Part shown: positions 43,567 through 52,980 of the stretch, in pieces
How positions within the stretch are numbered: the stretch's first letter is position 1
Layout of the letters: every line of letters begins with the position of its first letter
Program-made: the position numbers and the translations under genes
The notes under the pieces: generated by a model
Database searches by the model: none
Seen by the model: only the letters and a program-made list of their open reading frames with translations
Told to the model about the DNA's origin: nothing
Source: Maricaulis sp048269565
Lineage (GTDB): Bacteria; Pseudomonadota; Alphaproteobacteria; Caulobacterales; Maricaulaceae
Reading direction: 5' to 3'
DNA: 64,000 bases
NCBI RefSeq assembly: GCF_048269565.1
Contig: NZ_JBLXIK010000004.1
Coordinates: forward strand, 1-64,000

Positions 43567-44971
43567 ACCCCTGTGGACGGCTGGCCAGGCAATGGCAGCA
43601 ACCGGCGGCATGCTGGTCGGTGATCCCGGCTGGAGCTGTGGCGGGCTGTCGATCGATACCCGCACCATCGTGCCGGGCGATCTGTTTGTTGCGCTCAAGG
43701 ATGTGCGCGACGGGCATGATTTTGTTGTCGATGCCATGGCGCGCGGCGCTGCGGCCTGCCTCGTCTCCGACGCATCACGCTGTCCCGGCCCGGCGCTGAA
43801 GGTCAAGGATACGCTGGTCGCCTTGCGCGCACTCGGCGCGGCGGCGCGGGACCGCTCGGGCGCGATCCGCATCGCGGTTACCGGCAGTGTCGGCAAGACC
43901 AGCGTCAAGGAAGCACTTGCTGCCGTGCTGCGCGCGGCGGGGCCGGCGCACTGGAGTGTCAAATCCTACAATAATCACTGGGGCGTACCGCTGACCCTGG
44001 CGCGGATGCCGACGGCGACCGAGCGCGCCGTGTTCGAGCTCGGCATGAACCATGCCGGCGAAATCCATGACCTCTCGGCACTGGTACGGCCGCAGATCGC
44101 CCTGATCACTCGTATCGCGCCGGCGCATCTGGAGCATCTCGGCACCATCGAGGCGATCGCCGATGCCAAGGCCGAGATCTATGACGGTCTCGAGCCGGAC
44201 GGCGTTGCCATCTATCCCGCGGACGATCCGCTGGCCGCGCGTCTCGCCGCGCGGGCGCGCCATTCCAGCGCCGCCTTCATGCTCGATTTCGGACGCAGTG
44301 CCACCGCCGCGATCCGGATGGAAAGCTTCGAGACCGGGCTGGGCGGCAGCGACGGCGTCGTCAATGTCATGGGCGTGCGCGTCCCCTTCCACCTTGCCGC
44401 GACCGGCGAACACTGGGCCTGGAATGCCGGCGCGGTGTTTGCCGCCGGCGCCGCCTGTGGCCTCGATCCGCGCCAGGTCGCCGAAACGCTCGGCGCCGTC
44501 GATGCCGAACCCGGCCGTGGCCGTGCCGTGACGGTTGCGCTGCCACAGGGCGGTGAGTTCACCCTGCTCGATGACGCCTACAACGCCAATCCGGTCTCGA
44601 TGGCGGCGGCGATTGCCTCGCTGGGCGCCGCCGAACCGGGGCCGGGCGGTCGCCGCATCGCTGTGCTCGGTGACATGCTCGAGCTCGGCCCGCGCTCGGC
44701 GGAGCTGCATCGCGCCCTGGCCGTGCCGCTGGGCGAGGCGGGCGTCGACGCGGTGTTTGCCTGTGGACCGATGATGCGCGCGCTGCACGAGGCCTTGCCG
44801 GATCGGCTGCAGGCGGGCTATGCGCCCAGCGCCGACGAGGGCCGGGACATGGTGGCGTCGGCCATCCGTCCCGGTGATGTCGTGCTGATCAAGGGATCGA
44901 ATGGCTCCGGCCTTCACAAAATTGCCGCCGTTCTGGCCGACGGTTCTGCATTCACGAAGACGGAGGTCTGA
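43559..44971 (+). CDS. murF: UDP-MurNAc-pentapeptide synthetase MurF
   Basis: A 470-residue Mur ligase with P-loop VTGSVGKTSVKEALA, LGMNHAGEIHDLS, and DDAYNANPVSM in the C-terminal part. It adds D-Ala-D-Ala (made by Ddl, encoded in the same cluster) to the tripeptide. The start at 43559 lies inside the end of murE (8-nt overlap) with GGAGGG upstream; a longer frame upstream is antisense-type shadow. A 7-nt gap follows before mraY. Confidence 0.96.
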   Translation: MSEPLWTAGQAMAATGGMLVGDPGWSCGGLSIDTRTIVPGDLFVALKDVRDGHDFVVDAMARGAAACLVSDASRCPGPALKVKDTLVALRALGAAARDRSGAIRIAVTGSVGKTSVKEALAAVLRAAGPAHWSVKSYNNHWGVPLTLARMPTATERAVFELGMNHAGEIHDLSALVRPQIALITRIAPAHLEHLGTIEAIADAKAEIYDGLEPDGVAIYPADDPLAARLAARARHSSAAFMLDFGRSATAAIRMESFETGLGGSDGVVNVMGVRVPFHLAATGEHWAWNAGAVFAAGAACGLDPRQVAETLGAVDAEPGRGRAVTVALPQGGEFTLLDDAYNANPVSMAAAIASLGAAEPGPGGRRIAVLGDMLELGPRSAELHRALAVPLGEAGVDAVFACGPMMRALHEALPDRLQAGYAPSADEGRDMVASAIRPGDVVLIKGSNGSGLHKIAAVLADGSAFTKTEV

Positions 44972-44978
44972 GCCGCCC

Positions 44979-46082
44979 ATGCTGTACTTGCTGTTTGCGC
45001 CGATGGCGGACGATATCCAGATCGCCAACCTGTTTCGCTACATCACCTTCCGCTCCGGCGGCGCGCTGATGACGGCGATGCTGATCGCCTTTGTGTTCGG
45101 TCAGCCGATGATCGGCTGGTTGCGGCGCAAGCAGGGGCGGGGGCAACCGATCCGCTCGGAAGGGATCGAGCGTCATGTGATCGAGAAGGCCGGCACCCCG
45201 ACCATGGGCGGTTTCCTGATCCTGCTCGGGGTGATGGTCGGCACGCTGCTCTGGGCCGATCTGAGCAATGCCTATGTCTGGATCGTGATCTTCGTCACCG
45301 CCGGTTTCGGCATTATCGGCTTCATCGACGATTATCAGAAAGTCACCAAGCAGACGACGGACGGGCTCGGCAGCAAGCTCAAACTCCTCGGCGAATTCAT
45401 CATCGCGCTGATCGCGGTCTGGTGGGCAACAGCGACGGCGACCGCCAATGGCATGGATGCCGCCGTGACGACCTCGATCACCTTCCCCTTCTTCAAGGAT
45501 TTCCTGTTCAATCTCGGCCCGTTGTTTCTGGTGTTCGGCTGTCTGGTCATTGTCGGATCAGGCAATGCAGTCAACATGACTGACGGGCTCGACGGACTGG
45601 CGATCGTGCCGGTGATGATCGCGGCGGCGACCTTTGGCGTCATTGCCTATGTCGTCGGCCGGGTCGATTTTGCCGAATATCTGCAGGTGCTCTACACGCC
45701 GGGAACCGGCGAGATCCTCGTCTTCTGCGGCGCCTTGCTGGGCGCCGGTCTCGGCTTTTTGTGGTGGAATGCCCCGCCGGCCATGATCTTCATGGGGGAT
45801 ACCGGTTCGCTGTCGCTCGGCGGAGCCCTCGGCGTCATCGCCGTCGCGGTCAAGCACGAGATCGTGCTGGCGATTGTCGGCGGGCTGTTCGTGCTGGAAA
45901 TGGTCTCGGTCATGGTCCAGGTCGCCAGTTTCAAACTGACCGGCAAGCGTGTCTTCCGCATGGCACCGATCCATCACCATTACGAGAAAAAGGGCTGGGC
46001 CGAGCCGACCATCGTGATCCGTTTCTGGATCATCGCGGTGATCCTGGCGCTGGTCGGTCTTGCCACCCTCAAGCTGAGATAG
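44979..46082 (+). CDS. mraY: Phospho-MurNAc-pentapeptide transferase MraY
   Basis: A 367-residue ten-helix membrane enzyme. Catalytic motifs are present: GFIDDYQKVTKQ (Asp pair), NAVNMTDGLDGL, FMGDTGSLSLGGAL and the basic PIHHHYEKKGW. It transfers phospho-MurNAc-pentapeptide onto undecaprenyl phosphate to make lipid I at the inner leaflet. CGGAGG precedes the ATG at 44979 by about 12 nt. It is 3 nt from murD. Confidence 0.97.
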   Translation: MLYLLFAPMADDIQIANLFRYITFRSGGALMTAMLIAFVFGQPMIGWLRRKQGRGQPIRSEGIERHVIEKAGTPTMGGFLILLGVMVGTLLWADLSNAYVWIVIFVTAGFGIIGFIDDYQKVTKQTTDGLGSKLKLLGEFIIALIAVWWATATATANGMDAAVTTSITFPFFKDFLFNLGPLFLVFGCLVIVGSGNAVNMTDGLDGLAIVPVMIAAATFGVIAYVVGRVDFAEYLQVLYTPGTGEILVFCGALLGAGLGFLWWNAPPAMIFMGDTGSLSLGGALGVIAVAVKHEIVLAIVGGLFVLEMVSVMVQVASFKLTGKRVFRMAPIHHHYEKKGWAEPTIVIRFWIIAVILALVGLATLKLR

Positions 46083-46085
46083 GCG

Positions 46086-47510
46086 ATGATCCCGGTCCAC
46101 GCTTTCAAGGGTCGCCGTGTCGCCGTCTTCGGGCTGGGCCGCACCGGCCTGGCGACCATCCGTGCCCTGCTGGCCGGCGGCGCCGAAGTCTCGGCCTGGG
46201 ATGATTCCGAAGCCTCGCGCGCGAGCGCCGAGGCGCAGGGCTTCGTGCTCGACGATCTCAACCGACGCGACTGGGGCGATATCGCCGCCCTGGTGCTGTC
46301 GCCGGGCGTGCCGCTGACCCATCCCAAGCCACACCGCATGGTCGAACTGGCCCACGCCGTCGGCGCACCGGTGATCGGCGATATCGAATTGTTCGCGCTG
46401 GAAATCGCGGCCATGCCGGCCAAGCGCCGCCCGAAAATCATCGGCATCACCGGCACCAATGGCAAATCGACCACGACGGCCCTGATCGGCCATATCCTGC
46501 GCGAGGCGGGGCGCAATGTGACGGTGGCCGGCAATATCGGCGATGCGGTGCTGGCGCAGGATCCGCCGCGTCCGGGCTCGTATTTCGTGCTGGAGCTGTC
46601 CTCCTACCAGATCGATCTGACGCAGAGCCTGCAGTGCGATATCGCCATCCTGCTCAATATCAGCCCGGACCATATCGACCGCCATGGCGATTTCGCCGGC
46701 TATTTCGCCGCCAAGCAGCGCCTGTTCGCGATGCAGGGCGAGACTGGCGTCGCCGTCATCGGCGTCGATGATGCCGAGACCAGTGATTTCTACTCGCGGC
46801 TGCGCATGCAGCGCCCGGACGCGCAATTGCTGCCGATTTCCGCCGGGCGCGTGGTGCCGCATGGCGTCTATGCGCTGGGCAACCAGGTCTATGAGGCGCT
46901 CGGTGTCGCGCCGCAATCGGTGATGCAGCTCGATCGTGCCCGCGCCTTGCCCGGCCGCCACAACGCCCAGAATATCGCCGCCGCGCTGGCGACGGTGCGC
47001 ATGCTCGGCATCGGTGCCCGCGTCGCCGCCGATGCGATCGCCGGCTTTGGCGGTCTGGCGCATCGCCAGGAACAGGTCGGTGAGATCTCCGGCGTGCGCT
47101 TCATCAATGACAGCAAGGCCACCAATGCCGAGGCGGCGATGCAGGCGCTGGCCTGTTACGACCCGATCTACTGGATCGCCGGTGGCCGCCCCAAGGCGGG
47201 CGGGCTGGAGCCGCTAAAGCCCTTCTTCCCGCGGATCGCCAAGGCCTATCTGATCGGCGAGGCCGAGGCGCGGTTCGCTCGTGAACTCGATGGCAAGCTG
47301 GCCTGCGAGCGTTGCGGCGATCTGGCGACGGCGACGGCCGCTGCCTGCCGCGACGCGATCGCCGATGGCCGTCCGGGCGCCGTGGTGCTGCTGTCGCCGG
47401 CTGCGGCTTCATTTGACCAGTTCGCCAATTTCGAGGCGCGGGGTGATGCCTTCCGTGCCCTGGTTTCCGGGCTTGAAGCGCCGGTCGCTGACGCGGAGAC
47501 GGGCGCATGA
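46086..47510 (+). CDS. murD: UDP-MurNAc-L-Ala-D-Glu ligase MurD
   Basis: A 474-residue Mur ligase with Rossmann-like N-terminus (GRRVAVFGLGRTGLATIRAL), P-loop ITGTNGKSTTTALIG, ELSSYQIDL, and HRQEQVGEISGVRFINDSKA in the C-terminal domain. It adds D-glutamate to UDP-MurNAc-L-Ala. A Cys-rich detail, LACERCGD, appears near the C-terminus but is not a family signature. Its stop overlaps ftsW by 4 nt (ATGA). Confidence 0.97.
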   Translation: MIPVHAFKGRRVAVFGLGRTGLATIRALLAGGAEVSAWDDSEASRASAEAQGFVLDDLNRRDWGDIAALVLSPGVPLTHPKPHRMVELAHAVGAPVIGDIELFALEIAAMPAKRRPKIIGITGTNGKSTTTALIGHILREAGRNVTVAGNIGDAVLAQDPPRPGSYFVLELSSYQIDLTQSLQCDIAILLNISPDHIDRHGDFAGYFAAKQRLFAMQGETGVAVIGVDDAETSDFYSRLRMQRPDAQLLPISAGRVVPHGVYALGNQVYEALGVAPQSVMQLDRARALPGRHNAQNIAAALATVRMLGIGARVAADAIAGFGGLAHRQEQVGEISGVRFINDSKATNAEAAMQALACYDPIYWIAGGRPKAGGLEPLKPFFPRIAKAYLIGEAEARFARELDGKLACERCGDLATATAAACRDAIADGRPGAVVLLSPAAASFDQFANFEARGDAFRALVSGLEAPVADAETGA

Positions 47511-48634
47511 TCGTCTGGCTGCCACGGGCGGTGGCCTCCTGGTGGCGCGGCATTGACCGCACGCTGCTGTTTGTCATCCTGGCGCTGATCACCACCGGCA
47601 TTGTGCTGTCGATGGCGTCGAGCCCGGCGGCAGCGGCGCGGCTGGGCCTCGACGACCCTTTCCACTTTCTCTACCGGCAGGTGATCTTCTCGCTGATCGG
47701 CGTGGTCGCCATGCTGGCGATCTCGAGCCTGAACCCGAAGGGCGCCCGGCGGCTGGCGGCCCTGGTGCTGGTCGGGGCCTTTGTGCTGATGCTTGCGACC
47801 CTGCTGGTCGGCTATGAGGTCAAGGGCGCGACGCGCTGGCTGCGCTTTGGCTCTTTCTCGCTGCAGCCCTCGGAGTTTCTCAAACCGGCCCTGCTCGTCA
47901 CCGTCGCCTGGCTGTTTGCCGAGGAAAAGCGCGGCGCACCGATCCCGGGGCGGCTGATCGCCTTTGGCCTTTATCTCGCGGCCGTCGGCCTGTTGATGGC
48001 GCAGCCGGATTTCGGGCAATCGGTGCTGTTGACCTTGTGTTTCGGCGGCGTCTTCTTCGCCTCCGGCCTGTCCTGGCTCTGGGTCTCCGTGCTCGGCGGG
48101 CTGGCGGTGACCGGTTCAGGACTGGCCTATCTCACCCTGCCGCACGTGGCGGCGCGGGTGCAGAGCTTCATCAATCCGGAAGACAATGAGACCTACCAGA
48201 TCGACCGCGCCATCGAGGCGATCTCGCGTGGCGGCCTGACCGGGGTCGGGCCGGGCGAGGGCGAGGTGAAACATCTCCTGCCGGACGCCAATACCGATTT
48301 CATTTTCTCGGTTGCGACCGAGGAGTTCGGCCTGCTGGCTTCGCTGTCGATCATCGGCCTGTTCGCGATCCTGGTGACCCGGGCCTGGAACCAGGCGATG
48401 CGGCTCAATGACCATTTCGCGCAGCTGGCGGTGGCCGGCCTGGCGCTGCAATTCGGGCTGCAGGCGCTGATCAACATCTCTGTGAACTTGAACCTGATCC
48501 CGCCGAAGGGCATGACATTGCCATTCGTTTCCAATGGAGGGTCGTCCATGCTCGCCCTGACCTTTGCGGCCGGTCTGATGCTGGCCTTCACGCGCCGCCG
48601 TCCCGGTGCCTATTCGATGCAATATTCCGCATGA
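47507..48634 (+). CDS. ftsW: Septal glycan polymerase FtsW (SEDS)
   Basis: A 375-residue SEDS-family membrane protein with about ten helices. Signature pieces include WLRFGSFSLQPSEFLKPALL, QPDFGQSVLLTL, and GPGEGEVKHLLPDANTDFIFSV near the long periplasmic loop, which carries the catalytic Asp region. It polymerises lipid II with FtsI at the septum. It overlaps murD before it and murG after it by 4 nt each. Confidence 0.97.
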   Translation: MIVWLPRAVASWWRGIDRTLLFVILALITTGIVLSMASSPAAAARLGLDDPFHFLYRQVIFSLIGVVAMLAISSLNPKGARRLAALVLVGAFVLMLATLLVGYEVKGATRWLRFGSFSLQPSEFLKPALLVTVAWLFAEEKRGAPIPGRLIAFGLYLAAVGLLMAQPDFGQSVLLTLCFGGVFFASGLSWLWVSVLGGLAVTGSGLAYLTLPHVAARVQSFINPEDNETYQIDRAIEAISRGGLTGVGPGEGEVKHLLPDANTDFIFSVATEEFGLLASLSIIGLFAILVTRAWNQAMRLNDHFAQLAVAGLALQFGLQALINISVNLNLIPPKGMTLPFVSNGGSSMLALTFAAGLMLAFTRRRPGAYSMQYSA

Positions 48635-49737
48635 CGCCGCGTCGTTGCCTGATTGCCGCGGGCGGAACCGGTGGCCACATGTTTCCCGCTCGCGCCGCCG
48701 CCGAGGCGCTGATCGCGCGCGGCTGGCAGATCCGTCTGGTGACCGATGCGCGCGGGCTCAAACACACCAACGGTTTTCCTGCCGTGGCGATTGACGAGAT
48801 CCATGCCGCCAGCCCGTCGACCAAAAACCCGGTCAAACTGGCCCGGGCCGGTATCGAGCTGGCCAAGGGGCTGAGCGAGACGCGCGCCATCATCAAGCGC
48901 TGGAAGCCCGATGTCGTCGCCGGTTTCGGCGGCTATCCGGCCTTTCCCGCCCTGGCGGCGGCGCAGACGATGAATATTCCCTATGCCATTCACGAGCAGA
49001 ACGCGGTCTTGGGCCGCGTCAACCGTGTCTTCGCGGGACGGGCGGGCTTTGTCGCCTCCGGCTTTGAACGGCTCGACCGGCTCTCGGCCCAGGGCCGCAA
49101 GCATCATCTGCTGACCGGCAATCCGCTGCGCCAGCCCATCCTCGATGCCCGCGCCGCCGGGTACACGCCGATCACCCCGGACGGGCGCATCACTCTGCTC
49201 ATCCTCGGCGGCAGTCTCGGGGCGCGTCTGTTGTCGGAGACCGTGCCGGCGGCGATCGCAAAACTCCCGGAATCGCTTCGTTCCCGCCTTGATGTGGTCC
49301 AACAAACCCGGGAAGACTCGCTGGCTATGGCGCGAGAGATTTACCAGTCCTGTGGCGTGAACGCCCGCTGCGAGCCCTTCTTCGAGGATGTCGGCGCGCT
49401 CTATGCCGCCGCGCATCTGGTGATTGGCCGCGCCGGTGCCTCGACCGTGTCGGAGATTGCCGGTGTCGGACGTCCGGCGATCTTCTGCCCGCTGGCCATC
49501 GCGGCTGATGATCACCAGAGCGCCAATGTCGAAGGCCTGGTCGCGGCGCTCGCCGCCGACACGCTGCCGGAAGCCGAATTTACCGCCGAGCGTCTGGCCG
49601 GGCTTTTGCAATCACGCCTGTCTGATCCGGTGGATCTGGCCGAGCGCGCCGCTGCCGCGCGCTCGCTGGGTCGCCCCGACGCCGCACAAGCACTGGCCAA
49701 GGCCGTTGAAGGCCTGGTTCGAGGAGCACTGACATGA
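48631..49737 (+). CDS. murG: UDP-GlcNAc:lipid I transferase MurG
   Basis: A 368-residue GT28 glycosyltransferase. The N-terminal loop GGTGGHMFPARA and HEQNAVLGRVNR bind lipid I, and ILGGSLGARLLSE and GRAGASTVSEIAGVGRPA bind UDP-GlcNAc in the second domain. It makes lipid II at the inner face of the membrane. It overlaps ftsW and murC by 4 nt each. Confidence 0.97.
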   Translation: MTPRRCLIAAGGTGGHMFPARAAAEALIARGWQIRLVTDARGLKHTNGFPAVAIDEIHAASPSTKNPVKLARAGIELAKGLSETRAIIKRWKPDVVAGFGGYPAFPALAAAQTMNIPYAIHEQNAVLGRVNRVFAGRAGFVASGFERLDRLSAQGRKHHLLTGNPLRQPILDARAAGYTPITPDGRITLLILGGSLGARLLSETVPAAIAKLPESLRSRLDVVQQTREDSLAMAREIYQSCGVNARCEPFFEDVGALYAAAHLVIGRAGASTVSEIAGVGRPAIFCPLAIAADDHQSANVEGLVAALAADTLPEAEFTAERLAGLLQSRLSDPVDLAERAAAARSLGRPDAAQALAKAVEGLVRGALT

Positions 49738-51140
49738 AATTTGCCGCTTTGCCTTTCCCGGTCGGCCCGGTCCATTTCGTCGGCATTGGCGGCATTGGCA
49801 TGAGCGGTATCGCCGAGGTGATGCTCAATCTGGGCTATGCGGTGCAGGGCTCCGACATCAAGGCCAATCCCAATGTCGAACGCCTGCGCGAGCTCGGTGC
49901 CAAGGTGGCGATCGGCCATGCCGGCGAGAATGTCGCCGGCGCCGGTGCGATCGTGGTGTCCTCGGCCATCAAGCCAAACAATCCCGAGCTGGTCGCGGCC
50001 CGTGCCGCCAAGATCCCGGTCGTGCGCCGCGCCGAAATGCTGGCCGAGCTGATGCGGCTGAAGTTCGCGGTCGCCGTCGGCGGCACCCATGGCAAGACGA
50101 CCACGACCTCGCTGGTCTCGGTGCTGATGGATGCGGCGGGTGTCGATCCAACGGTGATCAATGGCGGCATTATTTCCGCCTATGGTTCGAATGCGAAGGT
50201 TGGTCTGGGCGACTGGATGGCGGTCGAGGCGGATGAGTCCGACGGCTCCTTCCTCAAGCTGCGCGGCACCGTCGCCATCGTCACCAATATCGATCCGGAA
50301 CATCTCGAGCATTACGGCGATTTCGACACGCTGCGCGAGGCCTTCTACCAATTCGTCGAGAACCTGCCGTTTTACGGCTTCGCCGTGTTGTGCACCGATC
50401 ATCCCGAAGTGCAGAGCCTCGCCAGCCGCGTCCAGGACCGCCGCGTCATCACCTATGGCCTCAATCCCCAGGCCGATGTGCGGCTGGAGAATCTGCGCTC
50501 CGACGCCAGCGGCGCGACCTTCGATGTCTGCTTCCGCCTGCGCGGCCAGGCGCAAGAACGCTGGAGCGATGTCTTCCTACCGATGATGGGCGAGCACAAT
50601 GTGCTCAACTCGCTCGCCGCCCTGGCGACGGCACGCGAGCTCGGTCTCACCGAGGCGGCCGGCAAGACGGCGCTGGCCGAGTTCGGCGGCGTCAAACGCC
50701 GCTTCACCAAGACCGGGGAGTGGAAGGGCGCCAGCATCATCGATGATTATGGCCACCACCCCGTCGAGATCACCGCCGTGCTGAAAGCCGCGCGCCAGGC
50801 CTCGTCCGGCAAGGTCATCGCCGTGATGCAGCCACACCGCTATTCGCGTCTGCACGATCTGTTCGACGATTTCTCGACCTGTTTCAACGATGCCGACAGC
50901 GTCCTCGTCGCCGATGTCTATACCGCCGGCGAAGACCCGATCGAGGGCATTGACCGCGATCATCTCGTCGAGAGCCTGCGCGCCCACGGTCATCGCGATG
51001 CCAATCCGGTCGAGCGGGAGACTGTCGCCGCTGAAGTCGCCCGCCGCGCCGCCGCCGGCGATGTCGTCGTCTGCCTTGGCGCCGGCGATATCACGCAATG
51101 GGCCTATGCCCTGCCGTCAGAGCTGGAGGCGCTGGGTTGA
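49734..51140 (+). CDS. murC: UDP-MurNAc-L-alanine ligase MurC
   Basis: A 468-residue Mur ligase: N-terminal UDP-binding VGIGGIGMSGIAEVML, P-loop VGGTHGKTTTTSLVS, EADESDGSFLKL, and IIDDYGHHPVEITAVL in the C-terminal domain. It adds the first stem residue, L-Ala. The stop overlaps the murB TTG start by 4 nt. Confidence 0.97.
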   Translation: MKFAALPFPVGPVHFVGIGGIGMSGIAEVMLNLGYAVQGSDIKANPNVERLRELGAKVAIGHAGENVAGAGAIVVSSAIKPNNPELVAARAAKIPVVRRAEMLAELMRLKFAVAVGGTHGKTTTTSLVSVLMDAAGVDPTVINGGIISAYGSNAKVGLGDWMAVEADESDGSFLKLRGTVAIVTNIDPEHLEHYGDFDTLREAFYQFVENLPFYGFAVLCTDHPEVQSLASRVQDRRVITYGLNPQADVRLENLRSDASGATFDVCFRLRGQAQERWSDVFLPMMGEHNVLNSLAALATARELGLTEAAGKTALAEFGGVKRRFTKTGEWKGASIIDDYGHHPVEITAVLKAARQASSGKVIAVMQPHRYSRLHDLFDDFSTCFNDADSVLVADVYTAGEDPIEGIDRDHLVESLRAHGHRDANPVERETVAAEVARRAAAGDVVVCLGAGDITQWAYALPSELEALG

Positions 51141-52069
51141 GCCTGATCGAGCGCCTGCCTCCGGTCCGCGGCAAATATATCGAGGCTGCACCGCTCGCCG
51201 ATGTGACCTGGCTGCGCGTCGGCGGCCCGGCGGAAGTGCTTTACCTGCCGGCGGATGAATCCGATCTGGCGCGATTTCTCGCCGAGACGCCGGACGATAT
51301 CCCCGTGCATGTACTTGGTGCCGGCTCCAATACGCTGGTGCGTGATGGCGGCGTGCCGGGCGTGGTGATCCGCCTGACGGGCGCTTTCGCGAAGACCGAA
51401 GCGCTCGGCGACAACCGGCTGCGGGCCGGGGCAGGTGCGCTCGACAAGATGGTCGCCAGGGCAGCGGCGAAGGCCGGGATCGCCGGGATGGAATATCTCG
51501 TTGGCGTGCCGGGCACGATTGGCGGCGCGCTGCGGATGAATGCCGGCTGCTATGAGCAGGAGACCCGGGATGTTGTGGTCGAGGTCGTGGCGCTGGACCG
51601 CGCCGGGCGGCGCATCATCGCGAAGCCGGATGAACTCGCCTATGCCTATCGCCATAGCGGTGCGCCGGCGGACTGGATCTTTGTCGAGGCGGTGTTGCAG
51701 GGCACGGCCGACGCGCCGGCCGCGATCCTCGAACGCATGAACACCATCACCGCGCGGCGCGAACGCACCCAGCCGATCCGCGAGAAAACCTCCGGCTCGA
51801 CCTTTGCCAATCCCGATGCGCCGGGCACGCCCGATGCGCGCAAGACCTGGCAATTGATCGACCAGGCCGGCGGCCGCGGCCTGCGCGTCGGCGGGGCGCA
51901 TTTTTCCGAGCAGCATTGCAATTTCCTGATCAATGACGGCAGCGCCACAGCCGCCGATCTGGAAGATCTCGGCGAAGAAGTTCGCGCGCGCGTCAAACAG
52001 AAGTCCGGCGTCGATTTGCGCTGGGAAGTCAAACGCATCGGGGTGCGGGGCAAAGGGGAATCCAAATGA
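51137..52069 (+). CDS. murB: UDP-N-acetylenolpyruvoylglucosamine reductase MurB
   Basis: A 310-residue FAD enzyme (type II without the extra insertion by length). FAD-binding LGAGSNTLVRDGGVPGVVI, VGVPGTIGGALRMNAGCY, REKTSGSTFANP (with the catalytic Ser) and AGGRGLRVGGAHFSEQHCNF are present. It makes UDP-MurNAc. The start is TTG at 51137, inside TTGA overlapping the murC stop; an ATG 39 nt earlier would read through the end of murC and add poor sequence. Confidence 0.95.
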   Translation: MSLIERLPPVRGKYIEAAPLADVTWLRVGGPAEVLYLPADESDLARFLAETPDDIPVHVLGAGSNTLVRDGGVPGVVIRLTGAFAKTEALGDNRLRAGAGALDKMVARAAAKAGIAGMEYLVGVPGTIGGALRMNAGCYEQETRDVVVEVVALDRAGRRIIAKPDELAYAYRHSGAPADWIFVEAVLQGTADAPAAILERMNTITARRERTQPIREKTSGSTFANPDAPGTPDARKTWQLIDQAGGRGLRVGGAHFSEQHCNFLINDGSATAADLEDLGEEVRARVKQKSGVDLRWEVKRIGVRGKGESK

Positions 52070-52980
52070 CCAAACGTGTAGCCGTTCTGCTCGGCGGGCT
52101 GTCGCCGGAACGTGATGTGTCGCTGGTCTCCGGCCGCGCCTGTGCCAAGGCGCTGCGGGAGAAGGGCTATGACGTCGTCGAGATCGATGCCAGCCGCGAG
52201 CTGGCGCAGCAGCTCAAGGATGCCAATCCTGACATCGTTTTCAACGCCCTGCACGGCGAATGGGGTGAGGATGGCATGGTCCAGGGCGTGCTCGAACATT
52301 TCGGCAAGCCCTACACCCATTCCGGCGTGCTCGCCTCGGCGCTGGCGATGGACAAGCAAAAGGCCAAGGCCGTGCTGCGCGCTTCGGGCATTCCCTGTCC
52401 GGAAGGGGTGATCGTCAACCGGTTCGAGGCCGCCAAGACCCACGCCATGAGCCCGCCCTATGTCGCCAAACCGAATGCGCAAGGCTCCTCGGTCGGGGTG
52501 CATATCGTGCTCGAGGGCGCCAACCGGCCGCCGGCCGAGCTGGGCTCCGAGGCCTGGGCGCTGGGCGATGAGGTTTTGATCGAGCGCTATATCCCCGGCC
52601 GCGAACTGACGGTCGCCGTGATGGAGGATCGCGCGCTCGCCGTGACCGAGATTATCCCCAACACGACCTTTTATGATTACGAGGCAAAATACGCCGCCGG
52701 TGGTTCGACTCATATTTTACCTGCGGATGTTTCGCCGGAGATTGCGGAGCTTGCGCGCGAATTGGCTTTGCAGGCACACGCGGTGCTGGGTTGCCGGGGC
52801 TTGACACGCACCGATTTCCGTTACGACGAATCAGCGAATCCGCCTCTATGGTTACTCGAAATTAACACCCAACCGGGCATGACTCCCACTTCACTGGCGC
52901 CAGAACAGGCGCTCTTCTGCGGGATCGAATTCAATGATCTCGTCGAGTGGATGGCGGAGAATGCGTCGTGTCGAAGGTAG
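52066..52980 (+). CDS. ddl: D-alanine-D-alanine ligase
   Basis: A 304-residue ATP-grasp enzyme. The substrate and nucleotide motifs are LLGGLSPERDVSLVSG, FNALHGEWGEDGMVQG, KPNAQGSSVGVHIV and LLEINTQPGMTPTSLAPEQA. It makes the D-Ala-D-Ala used by MurF. It overlaps murB by 4 nt and the ftsQ start by 13 nt. Confidence 0.97.
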   Translation: MTKRVAVLLGGLSPERDVSLVSGRACAKALREKGYDVVEIDASRELAQQLKDANPDIVFNALHGEWGEDGMVQGVLEHFGKPYTHSGVLASALAMDKQKAKAVLRASGIPCPEGVIVNRFEAAKTHAMSPPYVAKPNAQGSSVGVHIVLEGANRPPAELGSEAWALGDEVLIERYIPGRELTVAVMEDRALAVTEIIPNTTFYDYEAKYAAGGSTHILPADVSPEIAELARELALQAHAVLGCRGLTRTDFRYDESANPPLWLLEINTQPGMTPTSLAPEQALFCGIEFNDLVEWMAENASCRR